Of a stretch of 64,000 nucleotides of DNA, positions 1-10,599 are shown piece after piece. The DNA is from Castor canadensis (taxonomy: Eukaryota; Chordata; Mammalia; Rodentia; Castoridae), in NCBI RefSeq assembly GCF_047511655.1, contig NC_133392.1:98387042-98451041 (forward strand), written 5' to 3'. The translations under genes and the position numbers were made by a program. Under the pieces are notes generated by a model, which made no database searches, was not told the DNA's origin, and saw only the letters and a list, made by a program, of their open reading frames with translations. Each line of letters begins with the position of its first letter. The stretch's first letter is position 1.

Positions 1-576
1 ACCTGTAGTATGTCTTCTTTTAAATTATTCTTGTGGGCTTCATTGGGTCCTTTGGCATAGTTTATCTTCATTTTGTTGGAGTCTGGATCTGACTTTCTGT
101 TTTCTTCCTTCCCCTCTGATTTCTGTACTAATTTTTTGCTGTGGGGAAACTGGTTTCCCTGTTTTTTTCTGCCTTCCCTTCATTGTCTTTGGTGTTGTTA
201 CTGTCCCTGTACTGTGTGCAATTAAGTATTTTCTAGCTTGTAATAATAACCATGGTAATATTTAGAATGGAAGGGTGAGCTGAGATGGAAAGCAAGAAGT
301 TAAAGAAATGGGAAAACAAATACACAGACTGGAGGGAGAAAACAGAGCAAGGTGTCAGACAAGAAGATTTCAAAGGTATAAACAGGGAGCTTTAGTGTAC
401 TAATCGACAGTAAGCTGAACAGACATTAGAGAGACTGATTGAAAATCAAAAAAAAAAAATAGGTAAGAATAAAAATTAAAAATAAATAAATGAAAGAAAA
501 ATCTATTTATAAAAATGTATTAAAATAAAATGAAAAAATAGAAAATTAAAAAAAACCAAAAAAACCAAAAAACCTC

Positions 577-870
577 CAAGTTCAAATGCAGTGAAGTCTT
601 AGTCTCCAGTCCTGGAGATGATGCCTCAGATGTTGTTCTGTAGTTGTCTCATCAAAGGGGACGCATAAAGTAGAACAAAACTACACACACACATACACAC
701 ACAAAAAACCCCACCAAGTGTCCCAAGTTCAAATGCAATACAGTTTCAGTAAGTTTTTCAGCTTGCAGGTGTAATTCAGTTGTTCTCTCATCAAAGGTAG
801 GGAGACAAAGAAAAAAAAAAGTTTGGAGACAGTTCTGAGAGTGGTATCTGCAACTGTGGCTTGCCTGCCT
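577..870 (-). repeat. Diverged tandem duplication, period about 147 bp, in LINE-1 5' region
   Basis: ttcaaatgca occurs at 581 and again at 728, and ctcatcaaagg follows both copies at similar spacing. The two copies are diverged. A short (CA)n tract sits between them at about 683-705. It is probably part of a repeated (monomer-like) LINE-1 5' region. Confidence 0.5.
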
Positions 871-1044
871 GCTGCTGTCAGCCTGCTGTTGCTGGAGGTG
901 TTATTCATGCAGATCTCTGGGGTGAGCTTAGCACTCACCTTGCCCTGCAGGCTTTGTTTGCTCAGATTTCTCCTGTGCGTGAGCCTCTGCTACAAGCTTT
1001 CTCCTTTCCAAGCACTGGGAAGGGTGACACTGCACCTGCATTCT

Positions 1045-1440
1045 CAGGCCTGCATGTTTATTTACAGTTCATGTGGGAGGTGGGTCTTCCCCCCTCTCCT
1101 GTGCAGTTCTCTTCCCACCTCTGCTTTCATAGGCTTTCCTCCTCCTCATTACTGGGCGGTGCTGCTGCTCCTGCCAGCTGCCATGTTTGTTTACAGCTCA
1201 CGTGGGAAGTGGGTCTTCCCTCCTCTCCTGTGGAGTTTTCCTCCCTCTGCCACTCTCACAAGCTTTCCCACTCCTGGTTGCTGGGTGTGTGTCCCCGCTC
1301 CCACCAGAGGCTCTCCGGCCTGCCTGGCTTGTTTATTTACAGTCCCAGGAAGGATTCCCTTCCCCCAATCTTCGGCGCTCAGTGCGCCCCACCCTCTTTC
1401 CTGCGTGTCTTATTTGTTCTTATTGCTTATTACTCAGTTT
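1045..1440 (-). repeat. Tandem units of about 129-145 bp in LINE-1 leader
   Basis: The plus strand shows catgtttatttacag at 1,053, catgtttgtttacag at 1,182 and a third form (cttgtttatttacag) near 1,327. The first two are followed by tgggtcttcc and cctctcctgtg. This is a two- to three-unit tandem array inside the GC-rich leader, similar in style to the monomeric promoters of mouse LINE-1. Confidence 0.6.
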
Positions 1441-1756
1441 CTCTTTTTTTCTCTGGGTGGAGGTCAGTCTGTCCAGGGGGCTATGCTGCTCTGGCCCAGG
1501 CTTGTCTGTGGGAGTACCATGGTACCACAAAGCTCACCTGGTCCGTGTCTTCCCAAGACGTCTGGGCACCAGCGACTGGCAGCCCGGGGACTCTCCTGGT
1601 TTCTCTGTTTAACCTGAAGTGGAGAGTCTCTGCGCTGGTTGGAGGTGTGGAGGGGTCAAAGTTATGCCTCTTCTCCGTGATTATGCCTGCATAATGTGTC
1701 TCCAGCATCTCTCCAAGATTTCACTATAGGAGGCTCACTTTCTTCTTCCTCCCTCT

Positions 1757-1770
1757 AGCTGCCATCTTGG
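1757..1770 (-). promoter_or_regulatory. YY1-like site at LINE-1 5' end
   Basis: The minus strand reads CCAAGATGGCAGCT at the very 5' end of the element. AAGATGGC is the core of the YY1 site that positions transcription starts in other mammalian LINE-1s. The same core lies at the start of the second LINE-1 (12,339-12,346). Function here is inferred from position and family knowledge. Confidence 0.45.
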
Positions 1771-1774
1771 AATC

Positions 1775-2480
1775 CCTGGAACACAACCCTTGATGGAAAA
1801 GAATCTTATGAAGGCCAGATACGTTTCCTAGAGCAGTTGGAAGAGAAAAATGCAGCCCTCCTCTCATGAGCTGGCTCCTTAGTCCATTGGGGAGCCATCT
1901 CATGGTGGAAAGAATCATGAGAATATAAGATATATTTCTTAGAGGAGGTGAGGAGGATTAGGAGGTCCTTCTCACATGAACTGGCTTCTTGTTCCATTGA
2001 GAACACATCCCTTGGTGGAAAAAAATCTTGTGAAGCTCCACATTTGTTTCCTGGAGTACATAGAGGGAAAGGAGGCACTCTTCTCATAAACTGGCCTTTT
2101 GGATCTATTGGGGGAAAATTCCCTGGTATAAAAGAATCATTAAAGGCTCCAGATATGATTCCTGGAGGAGGAAAATGAGGCTTTCCTCTCATGAACTGGT
2201 TCCTTGGTCCTGTTGGGGACCCATCTCCTGGTGGAAAATAATCTTGAAAAGCTTTAAATATGTTTCCTGGAGGAGGTAGAGGAAAAGGAGTCTCTTTCTC
2301 ATGGAGCGATTCCTTCGAACCTTTGGTGATTCATGCCCTGGTGGGAAAGAATCTTGAGATGTTCCAGATAATGTTTGCAAGAGGAGGTGGGGGAGGAAAA
2401 GGAGGCCTCTCCTCACATGCACTGGCTCCTTTGGTACATTAGTGACTCATCCACTGGTGGAAAGAATCTTGAGACACTCC
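1775..2480 (-). repeat. Higher-order block B1 inside the array
   Basis: It matches about 5,640-6,350 at an offset near 3.87 kb. Shared private variants are cgtttcctagagcagttgg, tagagggaaagg (2,061 / 5,928), ccctggtataaaagaatcatta and cctttggtgattcatg. A looser third copy lies at 3,722-4,200. Confidence 0.65.
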
Positions 2481-2944
2481 AGATATGTTTCCTGGAGTAG
2501 TTAGAGGAGGAAAAGTTTCCATAGTCCATTGGAAACACATCCTTCAGTAGATGAGAATAGTGTGAGCTTCAGATATGTCTCCTGGAGGTGCTAAGAAAAA
2601 GGAGGCCCTCTTCTTATGAACTGGCTCCTTGTATCCACTGGGACTCATACTCTCATGCAAAAGAATCTTGAGATGGTCCAGATATGTTTCCTGAATTTAT
2701 GGAGGAAAAGGTGGCCCCTTCTCATGAACTGGCTCATGGATCCTTTCAGGACTCATTCCCTGGTGGAAAAGAATCTTGAGAATCTCCAGATACATTTCCT
2801 GTAGGAGGTGGGAGAGGGAAAGGAGGTCCTACTCTCATGAACTGGCCCTTATTCCATTGGGAACACATCTCTTGGTAGAATAGAATCTTGAGAAACTCAT
2901 GATATGTTTCCTGGAGAAGGTGGAGGAAATTGAGCCCCTCTCCA

Positions 2945-4200
2945 CATGAACTGATTCCTTGGATCCATTGAGGTTCCATCCCCTAGTTGAACATAATATT
3001 GAGAAGCTCCGATCTGTTTCCTGGAGGAGGTGCTGGAAAAGCAAGCCCATTTCTCATGAACTGGCTCTGTGGATACTATGAGGACTCATTACTTGATGGA
3101 AAAAAAGTGTCTTCTGAAGATATAGATAAGATTCCTGGTGAAGCTGATGAAGTGGACACCTCTTGTTATGAACAAGCCCCTCGGTTTATTGAGGACTCCT
3201 TACCTGGTGGAAACAAACCTGGAGAAGCTCCAGATATGTTTCTTCTTGGAAGTGTTAGAGAAGGAGGCACTTTTCTTTTGAACTGTCTCCTTGAATCCAA
3301 TATGGACCCACCCACTGGTGGAAGACAATCTTGAGAAGTTCCAGATATGTTTCCTGGAGGAGGTGGAAGAGGAAAAGAAGGCCCAACTCTCATGATCTGG
3401 CACTTTGTCCATTGGGAACACATCCCTTGGTAGAAAAGAACTTTGAGAAACTGGCTCCTTATATCCAGGAATATATATTTCCTGGAGGAGGTGGAGGAAA
3501 TGGAGACCCTCTTCTCAGAACTGATTCCTTGGATCCATTGAGGCCTCATCCCCTGGTGGAACACAATATTGATAAAGCTCTAATTGTTTCCTGGAGGTGT
3601 GGGATAAAGGGCCCATTTCTCATGAAGTGGCTCCTTGAATCTATTGGTGACTCATTTCCTGGTGGAAAAGACCTTGAGATGCACCAGATATGTTTCCTAA
3701 AGGAGGTGGAGGAGGAATAGGAGGCCCTTCTCATGAACTGGCTCTTAGTCCCATTGGGAACAAATCCCATGGAGGAAAGAAATCTTGTGAAGCTCCACAT
3801 ATATTTCTTGAAGTACATAGAGGGAAAGGAGGCACTCTTCTCCTGAACTGGTCTTTTGGATCCACTGGGGGAAACATTCCCTGGTATAAAAGAATTGTTA
3901 GATGCTCCAGATATTTTCTGGAGGAGTTGGAGGAGGAATATGAGGAAGGCTCTTTGGATCCATTGGAGACCCATCTCCTGGTGGAAAATAATCTTGAAAA
4001 GCTTCAGATATGTTTCCTGGAGGAGGTAGAGGAAAAGGAGTCCCTTTCTTATGGAGTGGTTCCTTTGATCCTTTGGGAATTCATGCCCTGGTGGAAAAGA
4101 ATCTTGAGAAGTTCTAGATATGTTTCCAAGAGGAGGTGGAGGAGGAAAAGGAGGCCTCTCCTCACATGCACTGGCTCCTTCGATCATTAGTGACTCATCC
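2945..4200 (-). repeat. Higher-order block A1 inside the array
   Basis: Unit variants in this block recur in the same order at about 8,165-9,500. Markers are gaacataatatt 2,989 / gaacacaatatt 8,207; ggatactatgagg 3,071 / 8,403; gaacacaatatt 3,559 / gaacacaagatt 8,864; tagagggaaagg 3,818 / 9,130. Offsets are 5.22-5.33 kb. This points to block duplication on top of unit-by-unit amplification. Confidence 0.65.
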
Positions 4201-5639
4201 ACTGGTGGAAAAGGATCTTGAGATTCTCCAGGTATGTTTCCTAGAGGAGGTAGAGGAGGAAAAGAAGTCTCTGCTCTTATAAAATGTCTCTACAGTCCAT
4301 TGGGAACATATCTCTTGGTAGAAGAGAATGGTGTGAGCTTCAGATATGTTTCTTTGAGGAGGTGGAGGAAAAGGAGGCCCTCTTCTCATGAACTGGCTAC
4401 TTGGTTCCTCTGGGACTCATACGCTCATGTATTAAAAAAAAATCTTGAGATGGTTTAGATATGTTTCCTGAGATATGGAGAAAAAGGAGGCCCCTTTTTC
4501 ATGAACTTGCTCCTTGGGTCCATTCAGGCAGAACCCCTGATGTAAAGGAATCTTGACAAGCTCCAAATATATTTTCTGGAGGAGGGAGAAGAAGAAAATG
4601 ATACCATCTTCTCATGAACTGGCTACTTGTATCCATTGGTGACACATTCCCTTATGGAAAAATAATCATTTGAAGCTCCAGATATGCTTCCTGGAAGAGG
4701 TATAGGAGGAATAAGAGGTCATCTTCTCATGAACTGGCTCCTTGGATACACTGTGGACTTATCCCTGGTGGAAAACAGTCTTGAGTAGCTACAGATATGT
4801 GTCCTGGGAGAAGGTGGAGAAAAAGGAGGTCCTCTTCTCATGAACTGGTTCCATGGATTCACTGGGACTCATCCCCTTGTGCAAAAATATCTTTAGAAGC
4901 TCCAGATATGTTTTCTAATTATATGGAAAAAAAGGATGCCCCTTTCTCATGAAGTGGCTCATGGATCCATTGGGGACTAATCTCCTGGTGGAAAATCTTG
5001 AGAAGTTCCAGATATTTTTCCTGGAGGAGGTGGAAAAGGAAAAGGAGTCCCTTCTCTCATGAATTGGCCCTTGACTCATTGGGAACACATCCTCTAGTAG
5101 AAAAGAATTTTGACAAACTCAAGATTTGTTTCCTGGAGAAGACAGAGGAAATTAAGCCCCTCTTTTAATGAACTGGCTTTTTGAATCTAATGGAAACCCA
5201 TCCCCTGGTCAAACAGAATGTTGAGAAGTTCCAGATATGATACCTGGAGGAGATGGAAACATAAAAGGAGGCTCTTATGAAATGACCCTTGGTTGATTGA
5301 GAACACATTCCTTGGAAGAAACGAACTTTGATAAACTCAAGATATGTTTCCTGGAGGAGATGAAGGAAATGGAACCCCTCTTCTCATGAACTGATTCCTT
5401 TGATCCATTGTCCAAGGAATCCACCAGTCTTCATCTGCTGTTGGAACACAATTATTAGAAGTTTCAATCTGTTTCTTGGACAAGGTGGCAAAAGAGAAGG
5501 CCTGTGTCTCAGGAACTGGCCTCTTGGATCCATTGTGGACTCATCCCTGATGGAAGACAAACTTGAGAAGCTCCAGATATGTTTCTTGGAGGAGAAGGAG
5601 TAGAATACCCTCCTCTCATGAACTGTCTCCTTGTTCCAT

Positions 5640-6350
5640 TGGGACCACCACCCTTGATAGAAAGAATCTTATGATGCTCCAGATACGTTTCCTAGAGCAG
5701 TTGGAAGAGAAAAATGTGGCCCTCCTCTCATGAACTGGCTCTTTAATTTATTGGGGAGCCAATAAACTGGTGAAAAGAATCTTGAGAATCTACAGATATA
5801 TTTTCTGGAGGAGGTAGAAGAGGAATAGGAGGTCCTTCTCTCATGAACTGACTCCTTGTTCCATTGAGAACACACCCCTTGTTGGGAAAAAATCTTGTGA
5901 AACTCCACATTTGTTTCCTGAAGTGTATAGAGGGAAAGGAGTCACTCTTCTCATAAGCTGGCCTTTTGGATCCATTGGGGGGAAAATTCCCTGGTATAAA
6001 AGAATCATTAGAGGCTCCAGATATGTTTTCTGGAGGAGTTGGAGGAGGAATATTAGGTCTTCCTTTGATGAACTGGCTCCTTGGATCCACTGGGGACCCA
6101 TCTCCTGGTGGAAAATAATCTTGAAAAGCTTCAGGTATGTTTCCTGGAGGAGGTAGAGGAAAAGGAGGCCCTTTCTCATGGAGTGGTTCCTTCAAGCCTT
6201 TGGTGATTCATGTCCTGGTGGGAAAGAATCTTGAGATGTTCCAGATATGTTTGCAAGAGGAGGTGGAGGACAAAAAAGGAGGCATTCCTCATATGAACTG
6301 GCTCCTTTGATCCATTAGTGACTCATCCCTTGGTGGAAAAGGATGGTGGA
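5640..6350 (-). repeat. Higher-order block B2 inside the array
   Basis: Partner of 1,775-2,480, with the same run of variant units in the same order. Both copies contain the rare cgtttcctagagcagttgg unit. Confidence 0.65.
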
Positions 6351-8164
6351 AGCTTCCAATGTGTATCCTGAAGAAGGTGGAGGAGCAGCCTCTCTCATCA
6401 TGAACTGACTCCTTGTATCCACTGGGACTGATCTCATGCAAAAGAATCTTGAAGAGCTACAGATATGTTTCCTTAGTCTATGGAGGAAAAGGATGCCTTC
6501 TTCTCATGAACTGTCTGCTTATCAATTGAGGACTCATTCCCTAGTAGGAAAGATCTTGAGAATCTTCAGATATGTTTCCTGGAAGAGGACAAGGAGGAAG
6601 GGAGCGCCTCTTCTTATGAACTGTGTCCGTAGATCCATTGGGAACACATCCCCTGGTGAAAAGGATTCTCAGCAGCTTCAGAAATATTTGCTGGAGTAAG
6701 TTGTGGAGGAAATGGAGGTCCTCTTTTCCTGAACTGTTTCCTTGGATCCATTGGTACTCATCCCCTGGTTGAAAAGTACCTTGAGAAGATACAGATATGT
6801 TTCCTAGAGGAGCTGGAGAAATGTAGCCCCTCTTATCATGAATCAGCTACTTGGATTCATTTTGGACTCATCATCTGGTGGAAAAGATTTTCAGAAGCTC
6901 CAGATATGTTTCTTGGACAAAGTGGAGGAGGAAAAGGAGGCCCTCCTCTCACAAACTGGCTACTTGAATCCATTGGGGACTCATTCCATGGTAGAAAAGA
7001 ATTCTTAGAAGCTCCAGATATGTTTCCTGGAGAAATTGCAGGAGGAATAGGAGGCCTTTGTCTCATGAAATGGCTTCTTGGATTCATTGAGAACTCATCC
7101 CAACGTTGAAAAGAGTCTTTGAGAAGCTCCAAATATGTTTCCTGGAGGAGGTGGAAGAGGAAAAGGAGGCCCTCTTCTCATGAACTGGTTCCTTGTATCA
7201 ATTGGGAACTTATTCTCTGGTGGGAAGAATCTCAATGAGCTCCTGGTTGTATCCTGGAGGAGATGGAGGAATAAGAGACCCTCTTCTCATTAGCTGGCTA
7301 CATGGATCCATTGTGGACTCTTCCCCTGGTGGAAAAGAATCTTGAGAATCTCCAACATTTTTCCTGGATGAAGTGCAGGAAATGGAGGCCCTAATCACAG
7401 GAAGTTGTTCCTTGGACACATTGGGTCCTCATCCCCTTGTTGAAAAGCTCCAGTGTGTTTCCTGGAGGAGATGAAGGAAAAGAAACTACATGTCTCATGA
7501 ACTGTCTCCTTGCATCCATTGGGAGCTCATCTGCTATTGGAGAAGATTCTTGCAAAGCTCATGTATATTATCTGGATTAGGTGGAGGAAAAGGAGACCCT
7601 CCTCTTATGAACTGACTCCTTAGATCCATTGGTGACTCATCTGAGGGTGGAAAATAATCATGAGATGTTCCAGATTCATTTTTTTAGGGAGGAAGTGGAG
7701 GAAAAGGAGGCTCTCCAAGCATGCAGTGGCTCCTTGTTCCATTTGCAACACATCCCTTGGTGGAAAAGATTCTTGAGAGGTTCCATACTTGTTTTCTGGA
7801 GAAGGTGGAGAAACAGGTGGTCTTCTTCTCACCAACTATCTCCTTGGATCCACTGGGGACACATTCCTTGTTGGAAAAGAATCTTGAGAAGCTCCAGATG
7901 TTTCCTGGAGGAGGTGGAAGAGGGAAAGGAGGCCCTCCACTCATAAACTGGCTCCTTAGTCCATTGGGAACATATCCCTTGGTGATAAAGAATCTTAAGG
8001 AGCTCCAGATGTTTCCTGGAGGAGGAAGAGGAAAATGAGGCCTTCTTCTCCTGAACTGGACCTTTGGACCCAGTGGGGATTTATCTCCTGTTGGAAAAGA
8101 ATCTTGAAAAGCTCCAGGTATGTTTTCTGGAGTTGCTGGTGGAGGTAAAGGAGGCCCTCTTCTC

Positions 8165-9500
8165 ATGAACTGATTCCTTGGATCTCTTGGTGCCCCATCC
8201 CCTTTGGAACACAATATTAAGAAGCTCCAGTCTGTTTCCTGGAGGTGGTGCAGGGAAAGAATGCCCATTTCTTATGAACTGGCTCCTTGGATCCACTGGG
8301 GACTCATCCCCTTGTGGAAAAGAATGTTTAGATACTGCAGATATTTCCTGGAAGACGTGGTCGGGTGGGGGGGGAAGGCCCGTTTCTCTTAAAGTGCCTC
8401 TGTGGATACTATGAGGACTCATTGCCTGATGGAAAAGTGTCTTGTGAAGTTACAGATAGCTTTTCTGTAGAAGGTTGAGGAAATAGAGGCCCTCTTCTTA
8501 TGAACTTTCCCCTTGGATTATTGAGCATTCATCACCTGGTGTAAATGAATCTTGAGAAGCTTGAGATATGTTTCCTGCAGAAAGTGGAGGAAAAGGAGGC
8601 ACTCTTCTCATGAAGTGGCTCCTTGAAACCATCCACTGGTGGAAAACAATCTTGAGAAGCTCCAGATATGTTTCCTGGAGGAGATGGAAGAAGAAAAGGA
8701 GGCTCTACTCTCATGAAGTGGCCCTTGGTCCATTGGGAATACATCCCTTTGTAGAAAAGAATTTTGAGAAACTGAAGATTTGCTTCCTTGAGGAGGTGGA
8801 GGAAATGGAGCTCCTCTTTGCATGAATTAATTCCTTGGATCCATTGAGGCCTTATCCCTGGGGGAACACAAGATTGAGAAGCTCTGATCTGTTTCCTGGA
8901 GAGGGTGGTGAAATAGAAATCCCATTTGTCATGAACTGGCTCCTTGGATCCACTGGGGACTCAACCCCTGCTGGAAAAGAATCTTGAGAAGCTCCAGATA
9001 TGTTTCCTGGAGGATGGGGAGGAGAAATAGGAGGCCCTTCTCTTATGAACTGGATCCTTGCTCCATTGGGAATACATCCCTTAGTGGAGAAAATTCTTGT
9101 GAAGCTCCACGTATGTTTCCTGGAGTACATAGAGGGAAAGGAGGAGCTTTCCTCATGAACTAGCCTTTTGGATCCATTGGGGAATCATTCCCTGGTATTA
9201 AAGGATCATTGGAAGCTCCAGATATGTTCCTGGTGGAGCTAGTGGTGGAATATGAAGCCCTCCTCCCATGTCCTGGCTCCTTGGATCTTTTGGGTTCCCA
9301 TCTCCTGGTGGAAAATAATCTTGGAAAGCTTCAGATATATTTTCTCGAGGAGGTAGAGGGAAGGAGGCCCTTTCTTATGGAGTTGTTCCTTTCCATCCAT
9401 TGGGGATTCATGCCCTGGTGGAAAAGAATCTTGAGAAGTTCCAGATATGTTTCCCTAAGGAGATGGAGGAAGAAAAGGAGATGCTCTTCTCATGAACTTG
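8165..9500 (-). repeat. Higher-order block A2 inside the array
   Basis: Partner of the block at 2,945-4,200 (see that entry for paired markers). Small insertions and deletions between the copies explain why the offset drifts by about 100 bp across the block. Confidence 0.65.
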
Positions 9501-10599
9501 TTAGTTGGATCCACTGCCAACTCATTCCTTCGTGGAAATCAATCCTTAGAAGCTCCAGTTATGTTTCCTGGATGAGATGCAGGAGGAATAGTCCTTACGC
9601 TCATGAACTGTCTCCTTTGACCCATTGGCACTTATCCCCTGGTGCTAAACAGTCTTGAGTAGCTACTGATATGTTTCCTGCAGGAAGTGAAGGAAAAGGA
9701 AGCCATTATCTTATGAACTATCTCCTTTGTCCATTGTTAACACATCCCTTGGTAGAAAGGATCTTGAGATCTTCAGATATGTTTCCTGGAAGAAGTGAAG
9801 ATGGCAACCGAGGCCCAACAATCATGAACTGGTACCTTTGTCCATTGGGAACACATCCCCTCGCCAAAACGAATCTTGGGAAGCTCCACATATGTTTGTG
9901 GAGAAAAAGGAGTCCCTTTTATCTTGAACAGGCTATTTGGATCCATTAGGAGCTCATTCTCTGGTGTAAAAGAATCTTGAGAACCTCTGGATATGTTTCC
10001 TAGAGTAGGTGGAAGAAGAATAGTAGGCCCTCTTCTCATGAATTGGCTCCTTGGATCCAGTTGGGGACTCATCTCCTTTTAGAAAATAAGCTTTAGAGGC
10101 CTCAGCTATATTTCCTGGAGGAACTGGAGGAAATGCAAGCCCTCATCTCATGAACTCACTCCTTGGATCCACTGGGGAGTCTTCCTCTGATGGAAAGGAA
10201 TCTTGAGAAGCACCAAATATATTTCCTGGAGGAAGTGGAGTTGGGAAAGGAAGCCCTGTTCTCATGAACTAGCTACTAGGATCCATTGGGGACTCACCCC
10301 CTGGTGGAGAAGAATCCTGAGAAGCTCCAGTTATGTTTTCTGGAGGAGGTGAAAGAGGAAAAGTAAGCTCTTCTCTCTTGAACTTGCTCCTTGGATCCAA
10401 TGGGAGCACATTGCTTGGTGGAAAAGCTCCAGACTAGTTTCCCGGAGCAGGTGGAGGAAAAGGAGACTCTCTTCTCATGAACTGGCTCCTTGGATCCATT
10501 GGTGACTCATTTCTTGGTGGAAAAGATTCTTAATAAGCTCCAGGTATGTTTGCTGGAGGAGGCTGGGGAAGAAAAGGAGGTCTTCTTCTCATGAACTAG

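Larger units (their letters stand above)
1..1770 (-). mobile_element. LINE-1, 5' untranslated region and beginning of body (runs off left edge)
   Basis: Read on the minus strand, this stretch starts at about 1,770 with CCAAGATGGCAGCTAG. That is nearly the same start as the other LINE-1 in the window (CAAAGATGGCAGCTAG at 12,337). A GC-rich leader of more than 800 bases with internal tandem repeats follows, and then AT-rich sequence. The last 90 or so minus-strand bases (about 90 down to 1) can be read as a lysine/asparagine-rich peptide (MKINYAKGPNEAHKNN), which resembles the start of an ORF1 region. The rest of the element is outside the window. It abuts the cTAGE5-derived tandem array directly, so it probably inserted into the array; its target duplication cannot be seen. 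Long plus-strand open frames at 823-1,694 are read antisense through the leader and are not genes. Confidence 0.7.

Noticed and set aside
823-1694. Plus-strand open frames of 264 and 277 codons with hydrophobic and cysteine-rich translations
   Set aside because: They lie antisense in the GC-rich 5' leader of a LINE-1 and owe their length to composition and internal tandem repeats; no known protein matches and the two overlap in different frames.
3546-4202. 218-codon minus-strand frame as a live gene
   Set aside because: It passes through the ancestral frame and the two wrong frames because of indels, so it is a mosaic of repeat units, not a conserved protein.
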